Shown here in pieces: positions 16,622 through 24,711 of a stretch of 64,000 bases of DNA. Numbering within the stretch: the stretch's first letter is position 1; each line of letters opens with the position of its first letter. Below the pieces are notes generated by a model. That model had not been told where the DNA came from and ran no database searches. It saw only the letters and a program-made list of their open reading frames with translations. The stretch spans positions 40,768 to 104,767 of the forward strand of contig NZ_LJHS01000066.1 in assembly GCF_001296045.1 (NCBI RefSeq), in the 5' to 3' direction. This stretch comes from Rhizobium sp. AAP43. GTDB taxonomy: Bacteria; Pseudomonadota; Alphaproteobacteria; Rhizobiales; Rhizobiaceae. A program made the position numbers and the translations under genes.

Positions 16622-18166
16622 TCAGGACGCGACCTGTTCCAGGAGGACCGGCTGACGCTGTTGGCCGCGGATCGGCTCGGGCCGGCCATGCAGATAACCC
16701 TGGAAGCGGACGGCACCCGCGATCCGTGAACACGTATGCTGTTCCTCGGTTTCGATGCCTTCGGCAACCACGATCATGTCGAGTTCCTTGGCAATCTCGC
16801 CAATGGCCGTAACGAAGATCTGGGCGATCTTGTCGGTCTCGAGGCGCTGCGTGTAGCTCTTGTCGATCTTGATGAAATCGACCGGCAGATCGCGCAGCAG
16901 AGCAAAGGAATTGTTGCCGGTGCCGAAGTCGTCGAGCGCGATCTTGAAGCCCATCTCGCGCAATTCCTTCAGGGCGCGCTGGACGGCAGGGGTCGCGCTC
17001 AGGACCACGGTTTCGGTGATCTCAAGGGTGAACTGGCTGGCCTCGCAACCGCTTTCGCGCAGCACGCGGCGGAACATCTCGACCATGCCGTCATTCTTGA
17101 ATTGCGCACCGGAGACGTTGACGGAAAAGCGCGGATAGCCGCTCGCCCGCAAGTCGCGACAGGCGCGCTTGAACACCCATTCCCCGAGCCGGTGGATCAT
17201 TTCCGATTTTTCGGCGACGCGGACGAACTTATCCGGCGGCACATAACCACGTCCACGGTTGCGCCAGCGCAGCAGGGCCTCTGCCGAGCAAATGTCGCCA
17301 TTCAGGTCGATAATCGGCTGGTAATGCAGTTCGAGCTGATCGAGCAGCAGCGCGGCATGCAGATCGTGGGCGATCTGACGCTCTTCCGCTTCCTCATGCT
17401 CCATATCGCGATGGTAGAAGGTGATCTTGCCACGGCCGTTGCGCTTGCCCGCATAAAGGGCGACATCGGCCTTGTGCATCAGATCCTGCGAGCGTGCGGC
17501 ATCCTGGGGTGCGCTGGCGACGCCAATCGAAATCCCTTGGAAGCCGCGAGCCTTGTCGTTATTGCGCAGGAGGGCGGAGAGCCGTTCTGCAAAGCGGCGG
17601 GCTTCCTGGTCCAGCAGACGCGGATCGCTCCCCGGCACGAGAATGGCGAATTCGTCACCACCGAGGCGACCGACGATCCAGTTCTGGTCTTCGCGGGCGC
17701 ACTGGCCAAGCATGCGCAGCACTTCATCGCCATTGGCGTGACCGAAGGTGTCGTTGATCATCTTGAAGTGGTCGACATCGAGGAGGAGCATGGTGACTTC
17801 CTCGTAAGCACGACCGGCTTCCTTCGCAGCCTCGATGTCTGCAAGCTTGTTGTTGAGGATTTCCATGAAACGGCGGCGGTTCCAGCAGCCGGTCATTTCA
17901 TCCACATTGGCGCGGCGCTCGACCCGTCGGGTCCGCGTGCTCAGCACACGCCACACGGCCGAGACCGGGCCGAGATGCGAAATCAGGGCGATGCTGGCGG
18001 CCGCACTGCCGACCGCTGCGGCCATCATCAGCTGTCTGACAAATTCTTCCGTCGGAGGCGTCATGATGAGCGCGACCAGAGCGAGAAGGGCAGCCATCCC
18101 GGAGGAACCAACAGCGGTCAAGAAGGCGACCCGAACGGTTCTGAGAAGGTTGAGAATTTCGCGCAA
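16622..18166 (-). CDS. GGDEF-EAL cyclic-di-GMP enzyme with two N-terminal membrane helices
   Basis: Inner-membrane protein of 514 residues. Two short hydrophobic helices (about 13-35 and 45-66) lead straight into a GGDEF domain (about 80-250; intact GGDEF at 169-173) and an EAL domain (about 265-510; EALLRW at 296-301, EITE at 382, DDFGTG at 412, IKIDKSY, EGIETEEQ). The usual allosteric RxxD site five residues before GGDEF is not present. Both active-site signatures look intact, so synthesis, breakdown or both are possible. There is no separate sensor domain, so input may come through the membrane helices. PilZ proteins at 59.4-60.3 kb are possible readers in the same cell. Confidence 0.92.
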   Translation of the reverse strand: MREILNLLRTVRVAFLTAVGSSGMAALLALVALIMTPPTEEFVRQLMMAAAVGSAAASIALISHLGPVSAVWRVLSTRTRRVERRANVDEMTGCWNRRRFMEILNNKLADIEAAKEAGRAYEEVTMLLLDVDHFKMINDTFGHANGDEVLRMLGQCAREDQNWIVGRLGGDEFAILVPGSDPRLLDQEARRFAERLSALLRNNDKARGFQGISIGVASAPQDAARSQDLMHKADVALYAGKRNGRGKITFYHRDMEHEEAEERQIAHDLHAALLLDQLELHYQPIIDLNGDICSAEALLRWRNRGRGYVPPDKFVRVAEKSEMIHRLGEWVFKRACRDLRASGYPRFSVNVSGAQFKNDGMVEMFRRVLRESGCEASQFTLEITETVVLSATPAVQRALKELREMGFKIALDDFGTGNNSFALLRDLPVDFIKIDKSYTQRLETDKIAQIFVTAIGEIAKELDMIVVAEGIETEEQHTCSRIAGAVRFQGYLHGRPEPIRGQQRQPVLLEQVAS

Positions 18167-18561
18167 GGTGTCACCCGATCATGTTTCAGGTCCGGGCGAA
18201 CGGCGCAAATACCGTGCAGGACCGACTGCTGCTCACGTTAGCGCAACCTTAGGCAAGCCCCGTTTAGGACAGGTTAATGGAGTAAGTTGTTTCGTAAGGC
18301 CAACTATCCGGAAAAGCGTGATTTTTGCTCGTTTTAGGTGTTCCGGGATGCGGCTTTCGCGGTGCGGTGAAGTTTGGGTTGCGCAAGACACCCGGCCTTG
18401 CAGTGCCGAAAGTCGCCAAAAGCCCGGCAACGCAGGCGGTCGCGACCTATTGCCAGCTTGGTTTCGTCAATTGGCTTCACCTGTCTGACAGCTTGTGCTG
18501 AATGTCACAGTCTGACGGCCTTGTTGACGGTGCCATGACCGCGCATTTCCGCCTGTCCGTC
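18167..18561. other. Intergenic region (395 bp) without a supported gene
   Basis: Upstream of the GGDEF-EAL gene and downstream of the dehydrogenase gene at 18562, which is on the same strand. The frames present are Arg/Ser-rich and have no ribosome-binding site. No terminator, tRNA or clear dyad was seen. It must contain the GGDEF-EAL promoter, probably near the AT-richer 18240-18320. Confidence 0.5.
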
Positions 18562-19473
18562 TCAAAGCTCGGCGGGAAAGCCCGGCGCGCGCAGGTCTGT
18601 GCCGGTCGCGTCCTCCAGGAGCTTCACGACCTGCGACGACCAGGCATCGCCGCCATATGCGGCGCGTGCACGGATAAAGGTCTGCAGTGCATGGGAGGCG
18701 AGGTCGAGGGGCACGCCGAACTCGCGGCCAAAGCCCAGCGCGAAGCCCAGATCCTTGACGGCGAGGTCCATAGTGAAATTGATGTTGTAGCTGCCGTTCA
18801 GGATCACCTGGCCCTCGGTCTCGTGCACGAAGCTGTTGCCGGAGGAGGCCTTGATGATGTTGAAGGCATCGGTGAGGTCTATGCCGCCCTTCTTCGCAAG
18901 CATCAGGGCTTCGCCGGTGGCGATCAGGTGGATGAAGGCTAGCATGTTTGTGATCACCTTGATCACCGCTGCCTTGCCAAGCGGGCCTGCGCGAAAAATC
19001 TGTTTGCCCATGGCCTGGAAGGCCGGCAGATGCAGATCAAAGAGATCGCTGTCGCCGCCGATGATCACGGTGATTTCGCCTGATGCAGCAAGATGCACGC
19101 CGCCGGTGACCGGGGATTCCAGCATGCGGATGCCAGCGTCTGCGGCGATCTTGCCCAGCCGCAAGACTTCCTGCTCATCGAGCGTGCTCATTTCGATCCA
19201 GGTCGAACCGGGCTTCAGCCCCTTCAGAATGCCGCGCTCTCCGGTGAGCACGCGCTCGCTGACCTTGGGCGAGGGCAGGCAGGTGATCACGGCATCGACG
19301 GCTTCCGCCACGGCTTGCGGGTCGGCCGCGAACCGGGCGCCAGCCGCAACCAGCTCTTCGGCATTCTTGGGATCGAGGTCGTTGACGACGACTGTGAACC
19401 CCGCCCGCACCAGGCTGCCGGCCAGATGGCGGCCGAGATGGCCGAGCCCGATGAAACCATATGTCAGTGCCAT
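18562..19473 (-). CDS. NAD(P)-dependent beta-hydroxyacid dehydrogenase (3-hydroxyisobutyrate dehydrogenase family)
   Basis: Cytosolic enzyme of 303 residues. The N-terminal Rossmann motif is GFIGLGHLGRHLAGSLVRAG. The substrate-binding signature SPVTGGVHLAASGEITVIIG follows at about 118-137, and the catalytic Lys is probably the one in GKAAVIKVITNML (about 170). The all-helical C-terminal dimerisation domain is complete. Members oxidise 3-hydroxyisobutyrate, tartronate semialdehyde or similar compounds; the substrate here is not determined. GGGGAACG precedes the ATG at 19473. The FAD-linked oxidase at 19623-21017 is upstream on the same strand, 149 bp away, so a shared hydroxyacid pathway is plausible. 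Confidence 0.9.
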   Translation of the reverse strand: MALTYGFIGLGHLGRHLAGSLVRAGFTVVVNDLDPKNAEELVAAGARFAADPQAVAEAVDAVITCLPSPKVSERVLTGERGILKGLKPGSTWIEMSTLDEQEVLRLGKIAADAGIRMLESPVTGGVHLAASGEITVIIGGDSDLFDLHLPAFQAMGKQIFRAGPLGKAAVIKVITNMLAFIHLIATGEALMLAKKGGIDLTDAFNIIKASSGNSFVHETEGQVILNGSYNINFTMDLAVKDLGFALGFGREFGVPLDLASHALQTFIRARAAYGGDAWSSQVVKLLEDATGTDLRAPGFPAEL

Positions 19474-19622
19474 GTCGCGTTCCCCTGCTGGCGTTTTGGC
19501 AGAGATTGCGGCAAAGCGCGCAGACGTTCAAAGGCAGATTTTGACGTGCGACGGGATTTGGCGCGAAGAGAACAGGCAGACGCGACTTTTCCGGGGTTAT
19601 GCGGGAAATCCGGAAATGCGCT

Positions 19623-21017
19623 TCAGAACGGGACCTTGCCTGGATTGAACAGGCCCTGCGGATCGAGTAGGGCCTTGATCTGCCGCGCAAGCAGCCGTTT
19701 CGCGGCTGGCACATGCTCTTCATAGGCATCGCGTTTCTCGAGGCCGACGCCGTGTTCGGCGGAAAAACTGCCGCCGCGTGCAGTCACGCCTGCATAGACC
19801 ACGTGTTCAACTGCGTGCTTGATCTCGGTCGGCAGAGGGCCGGCTGTGGCAAGGGCGATATGCAGGTTTCCATCCGCCACATGGCCGTACACATAGGCAT
19901 CGTAACCGCTGCCGATCTGGCGCAGCCCTCCAAGAAGACCGGCCACATAGTCGTCGATCTCGGATGGCGGCACCGAGATGTCGAAGGAGGGGGCGTTGGG
20001 GAACTGACCGAAATAGAAGCCGGAATCCTCACGCAGGTCCCAGAAGCGGCGCGCCTGTTCGGAGGATTGGGCCAGGATGCCGCCGCGCAGACCGGCGGGC
20101 TCCCAGAGTTCGGCCAGCGCCTCTTCCAGCGCAAGTGTGGCTATCTCTTGCGTCTCGGCCGAGACCTCGACCAAGAGCATGGCGGCACCTTCGTCGAGCC
20201 AGTCGAGGTCGAAGGCCTTCAGCGCCGCGTGATCCTGGACATACCGAGGCCACATCATTTCCGCCGCTTCGAGTGTAACGCCGCCAAGCTGGTTCAGATG
20301 CGCTGCGACTGAGAGCGCCGAGGCGGCGTCCACGACGCCGAGAAGGGCGGTCGCCCTGTGCGGCCGCAGGCGTTCGACGGTCATGACCACGCGTGTGACG
20401 AAGCCGAAGGCACCTTCGCCGCCAATGAAGAGTTGTTTCAAATCCGGTCCGGCCGAGACCTTCACCACCCGCGTCATGTCGGAGAAGATCTCGCCAGAGG
20501 GGAGCACGGCTTCCAGACCGAGGATCTGGTGGCGCATGACGCCATTACGGAAGGCGAGAATGCCGCCGGCATTGGTGGCCAGCATGCCGCCGATCGTGGC
20601 GCTGCCGCGTGAGCCGAGATCGATGCCGGTGGTGAGGCCGTGCGGGCGAAGTGCAGACTGCAAAGCTTCGAGCGTCACTCCGGCCTCGACTTCGACGGTC
20701 GATTCGTCGGGTCTGATGGCGAGGATGGAGTTCAGCCGCGCGGAAGACAGGATTACCTCTTCAGCCCGGCTGACCCCGCCGCCGACCAGTCCACTCGATC
20801 CGCCCTGAGGCACGATGGCGACCCGATTCTCTCGGCACCAGGCAATCAGCGCCGCTGCCGCCTCTGTGCTGGCCGGTTGTGCCATGACCCCTGCGCCGAG
20901 ATTGTGTTCATGCTCGCCCGGATGTCGCCCGGCCAGTGCCTCGGGTCCAAGAACGCGCAGGTCGGCATGAAGGCCGGTGAGAGCCTCGGTCAGGGCGGCG
21001 GGGGTATAATCGATCAT
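19623..21017 (-). CDS. FAD-linked D-2-hydroxyacid dehydrogenase (GlcD/D-lactate dehydrogenase family)
   Basis: Flavoprotein of 464 residues. The FAD-binding PCMH domain occupies about 35-215, with PQGGSSGLVGGGV as the pyrophosphate loop, GSATIGGMLATNAGG and GEGAFGFVTRVV. The C-terminal substrate domain ends with the family signature FSAEHGVGLEKRDAY. Such enzymes oxidise D-lactate, glycolate or D-2-hydroxyglutarate, passing electrons to quinone or to ETF. The start at 21017 (MIDYTPAALTEAL) has GGAAGCGAAAG upstream. The divergent neighbour is ETF-ubiquinone oxidoreductase, which suggests, but does not prove, an ETF-linked electron route. Confidence 0.9.
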   Translation of the reverse strand: MIDYTPAALTEALTGLHADLRVLGPEALAGRHPGEHEHNLGAGVMAQPASTEAAAALIAWCRENRVAIVPQGGSSGLVGGGVSRAEEVILSSARLNSILAIRPDESTVEVEAGVTLEALQSALRPHGLTTGIDLGSRGSATIGGMLATNAGGILAFRNGVMRHQILGLEAVLPSGEIFSDMTRVVKVSAGPDLKQLFIGGEGAFGFVTRVVMTVERLRPHRATALLGVVDAASALSVAAHLNQLGGVTLEAAEMMWPRYVQDHAALKAFDLDWLDEGAAMLLVEVSAETQEIATLALEEALAELWEPAGLRGGILAQSSEQARRFWDLREDSGFYFGQFPNAPSFDISVPPSEIDDYVAGLLGGLRQIGSGYDAYVYGHVADGNLHIALATAGPLPTEIKHAVEHVVYAGVTARGGSFSAEHGVGLEKRDAYEEHVPAAKRLLARQIKALLDPQGLFNPGKVPF

Positions 21018-21170
21018 GGTCTTTCGCTTCCGGCGGCAAATGTCACGCACTCACTTGCGGGGCAACCGACCGGTTGGCAAGTTCGTTTTGCCCTAAACCT
21101 GTTCTGAGGGATCAGACGAAGAGACGTTGGCAAGCGGCAAGGGCGCAGCCGTAAAATCGTCGCATTGACG

Positions 21171-21186
21171 CTTACGTGCACGTAAG
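21171..21186. promoter_or_regulatory. Perfect 16-bp palindrome CTTACGTGCACGTAAG
   Basis: Fully symmetrical 16-bp dyad in the 294-bp divergent region, 126 bp upstream of the ETF-QO start and 154 bp upstream of the hydroxyacid oxidase start. A near copy occurs at 57289-57304. The TTACG...CGTAA core recalls operators of fatty-acid/branched-chain-acid regulators (LiuR/FadP-like) in proteobacteria; that match is from memory and is only suggestive. Confidence 0.6.
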
Positions 21187-21311
21187 ATATTCTTGAAACT
21201 CATACGACCGTGCCGGAATTTGCGTCGCCCAGCGTCGCGCTTCGGCTCGACAATCGGGTTGGGTTTTGTCAAGGAGGAGGGCGGACGGGACCGCCTGATA
21301 AGGAAATGACC

Positions 21312-22976
21312 ATGAGCACCGAAATGGAACTGCCGGAACGCGAAAGCATGGAATTCGACGTGGTGATCGTCGGCGCAGGGCCTGCGGGTCTCTCTGCCGC
21401 GATCCGGTTGAAACAGGTCAATCCGGACCTGACGGTGGTCGTGCTTGAAAAGGGCGCGGAAGTTGGCGCGCATATCCTCTCCGGCGCCGTGGTTGATCCC
21501 ATCGGCATTGACCGCCTCATCCCGGGCTGGCGTGAGGAAGCCGATCATCCGTTCAAGACGGAGGTGAAGGACGACCAGTTCCTCTTCCTCGGGCCTGCCG
21601 GCTCGGTGCGCCTGCCGAACTTTGCCATGCCGCCGCTGATGAGCAATCACGGCAATTACATCGTCTCGCTCGGCAATGTCTGTCGCTGGCTGGGTGCTCA
21701 TGCCGAAGCGCTGGGTGTCGAGATCTATCCGGGCTTCGCCGCCGCCGAAGTGCTCTACAATGACGAGGGTGCCGTGATCGGTGTCGCGACCGGCGACATG
21801 GGCATCGAGAAGAACGGCGAGCCGGGCCCGAACTTCACCCGCGGCATGGAACTGCTGGGCAAATACGTGCTGATCGGCGAAGGCGTGCGCGGGTCGCTTG
21901 CCAAGCAGTTGATTGCCAAGTTCGATCTCTCCCGCGACAGCGACGTGCAGAAATTCGGCATCGGCATCAAGGAGCTCTGGCAGGTCAAGCCCGAGCATCA
22001 CAAGCAGGGCCTGGTGCAGCACTCCTTCGGCTGGCCGCTTGGCATGAAGACTGGCGGCGGTTCCTTCCTCTACCACCTCGAAGACAACATGGTGGCCGTC
22101 GGTTTCGTCGTGCACCTGAACTACAAGAACCCCTATCTCTATCCGTTCGAGGAATTCCAGCGCTTCAAGACCCATCCGGCCATCCGCGACACCTTCGAGG
22201 GCGGCAAGCGTCTGTCCTATGGCGCTCGCGCGATCACCGAGGGTGGATACCAGTCGGTGCCGAAGCTTTCCTTCCCGGGCGGCGCGCTGATCGGCTGTTC
22301 TGCCGGTCTCGTCAACGTGCCGCGCATCAAGGGCAGCCACAACGCGGTGCTCTCCGGCATGCTGGCGGCCGACAAGATTGCCGAAGCGATTGCTGCTGGC
22401 CGCGCCAATGACGAGCCGATCGAGATCGAAAACGAATGGCGCTCGACCGACATCGGCAAGGACCTGAAGCGCGTGCGCAACGTCAAGCCGCTCTGGTCGA
22501 AGCTCGGTACGGCGCTCGGCGTTGGCCTTGGCGGTCTGGACATGTGGACCAACCAGCTCTTCGGCTTCTCCTTCTTCGGCACGCTGAAGCACGGCAAGAC
22601 CGACGCCCAGTCGCTGGAGCCGGCGGCCAAGCACAAGCCGATCGCCTATCCGAAGCCGGATGGCGTATTGACCTTCGACCGCCTGTCTTCGGTTTTCCTG
22701 TCCAACACCAACCACGAGGAAGACCAGCCTGTCCATCTGAAGGTGAAGGACATGGACCTGCAGAAGCGGTCCGAGCTTGGCATCTATGCCGGCCCGTCGA
22801 CCCGCTACTGTCCGGCCGGCGTCTATGAATGGGTGGAAAAGGAGGGCGAAGAAACCTTCGTCATCAACGCGCAGAACTGCGTCCACTGCAAGACCTGCGA
22901 TATCAAGGACCCGAACCAGAACATCAACTGGGTGCCGCCACAAGGCGGCGAAGGGCCGGTTTATCCGAACATGTAA
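21312..22976 (+). CDS. Electron-transfer flavoprotein-ubiquinone oxidoreductase
   Basis: Membrane-associated FAD/4Fe-4S enzyme of 554 residues that passes electrons from ETF (acyl-CoA and other dehydrogenases) to ubiquinone. The FAD motif VIVGAGPAGLSAAIRL is at about 18-33. The central ubiquinone-binding region includes KTGGGSFLYH and YGARAITEGGYQSVPKL. The C-terminal cluster ligands are Cys500 (STRYCPAGVYEW) and Cys523/526/529 (NCVHCKTCDIKD). Length matches known homologues. AAGGA 7 bases before the ATG at 21312 makes it the better start than an ATG two codons earlier. The last nine codons and the stop are part of a tandem repeat (see 22947-23125). ETF subunit genes are not in the window. 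Confidence 0.95.
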   Translation: MSTEMELPERESMEFDVVIVGAGPAGLSAAIRLKQVNPDLTVVVLEKGAEVGAHILSGAVVDPIGIDRLIPGWREEADHPFKTEVKDDQFLFLGPAGSVRLPNFAMPPLMSNHGNYIVSLGNVCRWLGAHAEALGVEIYPGFAAAEVLYNDEGAVIGVATGDMGIEKNGEPGPNFTRGMELLGKYVLIGEGVRGSLAKQLIAKFDLSRDSDVQKFGIGIKELWQVKPEHHKQGLVQHSFGWPLGMKTGGGSFLYHLEDNMVAVGFVVHLNYKNPYLYPFEEFQRFKTHPAIRDTFEGGKRLSYGARAITEGGYQSVPKLSFPGGALIGCSAGLVNVPRIKGSHNAVLSGMLAADKIAEAIAAGRANDEPIEIENEWRSTDIGKDLKRVRNVKPLWSKLGTALGVGLGGLDMWTNQLFGFSFFGTLKHGKTDAQSLEPAAKHKPIAYPKPDGVLTFDRLSSVFLSNTNHEEDQPVHLKVKDMDLQKRSELGIYAGPSTRYCPAGVYEWVEKEGEETFVINAQNCVHCKTCDIKDPNQNINWVPPQGGEGPVYPNM

Positions 22977-23125
22977 ATGTTTGGGAGGCCGGACCGCACG
23001 GACCGCCGCTGCGGAATCGCCGGCGAAGGGCCGGTTTGTCCGAACATGTAAATGTTCGGGAGACCGGGCCGCACGGACCGCCGCTGCGATATCGCCGGCG
23101 AAGGGCCGGTTTCTCCGAACATGTG
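22947..23125. repeat. 75-bp tandem repeat re-copying the 3' end of the ETF-QO gene
   Basis: Copy 1 is 22947-23021, copy 2 is 23022-23096, and copy 3 is partial from 23097. Period is exactly 75 bp; copies 1 and 2 differ at about six positions by eye. Each copy begins GGCGAAGGGCCGGTTT and includes the codons for the protein's end plus a stop (TAA, TAA, TGA). In copies 1-2 the stop lies in the loop of a hairpin, CCGAACAT-GTAA-ATGTTCGG (23040-23059 in copy 2; one G-U pair in copy 1). The intrinsic terminator follows copy 3. Confidence 0.9.
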
Positions 23126-23133
23126 AATGAGCA

Positions 23134-23163
23134 GGGCGGTCGAGAGGCCGCCCTTTCCATTTT
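23134..23163 (+). terminator. Intrinsic terminator of the ETF-QO transcript
   Basis: GGGCGGTC-GAGA-GGCCGCCC forms an 8-bp stem with one U-G pair and a GNRA-type tetraloop, followed by TTTCCATTTT. It lies 158 bp past the first stop codon because the repeat array intervenes. Confidence 0.85.
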
Positions 23164-23261
23164 GGGATCTGCTTGTGCATTTGCCGACAGATCTCTGCAT
23201 CCGGTTCCGGGCGCGAACAGGATCACGATTTCGCCATCAAGTTTAACAAGCGCCTGCTGAT

Positions 23262-23277
23262 TTAACCGGTCATTAAC
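23262..23277. promoter_or_regulatory. Perfect CtrA-type box (TTAA-N7-TTAAC)
   Basis: TTAACCGGTCATTAAC matches the established alphaproteobacterial CtrA full-site consensus TTAA-N7-TTAA(C), 55 bp before the start of the L,D-transpeptidase gene. It suggests cell-cycle control of that gene; binding is inferred from sequence only. Confidence 0.65.
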
Positions 23278-23331
23278 CATAAATTTCCTAGGATCCCCGG
23301 TAGAAGAATCATCTCCGAGGACCTTCAATCC

Positions 23332-23946
23332 ATGACCATTTCGCGCCGAGGCCTCCTGATCGGCCTGCCGCTTCTCCTGGCCGGTTGCCAATCCATGCCG
23401 AACCAGCAGGCTCTCTATGGCGATCTGCCAGATGAGCCCTTTCCGCTGAAGAAGGTGCCGCTGGAGAAGATCAAGCCGGAACTGCGTCGTCAGGAAGTGG
23501 CCTATGAAACGGTCCATCCAGCTGGCACGGTCGTGGTCGATACGCCCGCCCGCCGGCTCTATTACGTCCTCGGTAATGGCAGGGCCATGCGGTATGGCAT
23601 CGGCGTCGGCCGCGCCGGGCTTGCCCTGGCCGGCAATGCCTATGTCGGTCGCAATGCCGAATGGCCGACCTGGACGCCGACGCCGAACATGATCCGCCGC
23701 GATCCGGAAAAGAACCGGAAATACGCAGGCGGCATGCCGGGCGGCGCCAACAATCCGCTGGGTGCCCGCGCCATGTATCTCTATCGCGGCGGCAACGACA
23801 CCATGTTCCGCATCCACGGCACCAACCAGCCCTGGTCGATCGGACAGGCCATGTCGTCCGGTTGCGTGCGCATGATGAACCATGACGTTATCGATCTGCA
23901 TGCTCGCGTCCCGGTTGGAACGAAGGTCATCGTTCTGCAGGCTTGA
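23332..23946 (+). CDS. L,D-transpeptidase lipoprotein (YkuD domain)
   Basis: Envelope enzyme of 204 residues that forms 3-3 cross-links in peptidoglycan or attaches proteins to it. The N-terminus is a signal peptide with lipobox LAGC (Cys19), so it is probably membrane-anchored; two Arg at positions 5-6 resemble, but do not complete, a Tat motif. The YkuD domain spans about 60-204 with the active site HGTNQPWSIG...SSGCVRM: His162, nucleophile Cys178, Arg180. Start ATG 23332 has GAGGACC upstream. The CtrA box in its promoter fits the role of L,D-transpeptidases in polar growth of Rhizobiales. It is probably monocistronic. Confidence 0.93.
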   Translation: MTISRRGLLIGLPLLLAGCQSMPNQQALYGDLPDEPFPLKKVPLEKIKPELRRQEVAYETVHPAGTVVVDTPARRLYYVLGNGRAMRYGIGVGRAGLALAGNAYVGRNAEWPTWTPTPNMIRRDPEKNRKYAGGMPGGANNPLGARAMYLYRGGNDTMFRIHGTNQPWSIGQAMSSGCVRMMNHDVIDLHARVPVGTKVIVLQA

Positions 23947-24039
23947 CCTGGCGGACTGCGGCCGTCGATCACGGTCCCGGCATCTGGCTGTGTTGGGTTA
24001 TCAACACGCCGTGAGCCTCTCGCTTACGCCGGTCACGTT

Positions 24040-24056
24040 GCCGCGAAGCGGCTTTT
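24040..24056 (+). terminator. Weak hairpin-T terminator candidate after the L,D-transpeptidase
   Basis: GCCGC-GAA-GCGGC followed by TTTT, about 95 bp past the stop. The stem is only 5 bp, so this is tentative. Nothing else is seen in the 299-bp interval except the dyad at 24178-24191. Confidence 0.35.
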
Positions 24057-24177
24057 CACCGCCCAACTTCGCCCCATTTCCTCATCACTGAAACTCAGGC
24101 CGCCGACGGAACGTCACGTAAGTGTTGACGCAGTGTCGACCGATCTTGGCCGCCCGCAGCCTTGGCGCTGCGCGCGG

Positions 24178-24191
24178 CCTGACATATCAGG
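24178..24191. promoter_or_regulatory. Inverted repeat CCTGA-CATA-TCAGG upstream of HxlR gene 1
   Basis: A perfect dyad with 5-bp arms, 55 bp before the start of the HxlR-type regulator at 24246. Its position suits an autoregulatory operator; no experimental site is known to me. Confidence 0.4.
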
Positions 24192-24245
24192 GAACAGACA
24201 TGAACGGGTCTTCGGGCATGTCGGAATTTGCGAGAAGGATAAGGC

Positions 24246-24653
24246 ATGGCTGACGACAGGAACTCCACGACCGCGCAAGTCGGCGGTTGCCAGATCGAGG
24301 CAACGCTGCAGCTTCTGGACGGCAAATGGAAGGGAGTCATCCTCCACAATCTGCTGAAGGACGAGGTGCTGCGTTTCAACGAACTGGCCAAGCGCATGTC
24401 GAGCATTACGCACCGCATGCTATCCAAGCAGCTGCGTGAAATGGAACTCGCCGGCCTCGTGGCCCGCACTGTCTATCCGGTTGTGCCGCCGAGGGTGGAA
24501 TATGCGTTGACACCACTCGGCCGCAGCCTTCAGCCGGTCATTCTCGCACTCGGACGCTGGGGGCAGGAAAATCTCGTTTCCGTTGAAGGCTCTGCCCTCA
24601 AACCCAACACCAAGCCCCTCGGCAGTGCTGCCATCATGCGCTCTGCCGCATGA
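24246..24653 (+). CDS. HxlR-family transcription regulator (copy 1)
   Basis: Winged-helix regulator of 135 residues. The HxlR core runs from a conserved N-terminal Cys (GGCQIEATLQLLDGKWKGVI) through LRFNELAKRMSSITHRMLSK, the recognition region, to the wing VYPVVPPRVEYALTPLGRSL. The single conserved Cys near residue 16 is the kind used for redox or electrophile sensing in HypR/QorR-type members. AGAAGGATAAGGC lies before the ATG. It is strikingly similar to the second HxlR gene at 25854, and the two flank a quinone-oxidoreductase-like gene. QorR in actinobacteria likewise controls a quinone oxidoreductase; the parallel is inference. Confidence 0.92.
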   Translation: MADDRNSTTAQVGGCQIEATLQLLDGKWKGVILHNLLKDEVLRFNELAKRMSSITHRMLSKQLREMELAGLVARTVYPVVPPRVEYALTPLGRSLQPVILALGRWGQENLVSVEGSALKPNTKPLGSAAIMRSAA

Positions 24654-24697
24654 TGGCGCCAAGTGCGCCGGCCCGGCAAGGGCTGGCGGTTGCCGGC

Positions 24698-24711
24698 AGC
24701 TGACGTCAGCT
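24698..24711. repeat. Perfect 14-bp palindrome across the oxidoreductase stop codon
   Basis: AGCTGACGTCAGCT is fully symmetrical and spans the TGA stop of the leftward gene at 24706. It lies in the convergent gap between HxlR gene 1 and the oxidoreductase gene. No T-run is adjacent. It may be chance or a short 3' hairpin. Confidence 0.35.

Noticed and set aside
21093..23180. A 695-residue open frame on the minus strand across the ETF-QO gene.
   Set aside because: It is antisense to a gene with all motifs of ETF-QO; its composition (Arg/His/Val/Asp-rich) is that of a GC-rich shadow. It stays open through the repeat only because the repeat period is a multiple of three.
22924..23901. A 325-residue minus-strand frame containing repeated CGP/SGGPCGP blocks that could look like a repeat protein.
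   Set aside because: The apparent protein repeats come from the DNA tandem repeat of the opposite strand; it also overlaps the L,D-transpeptidase gene antisense.
24118..24140. CACGTAAGTG near 24116 as a third TTACG operator.
   Set aside because: Only one half-site matches; no symmetrical partner within 16 bp.
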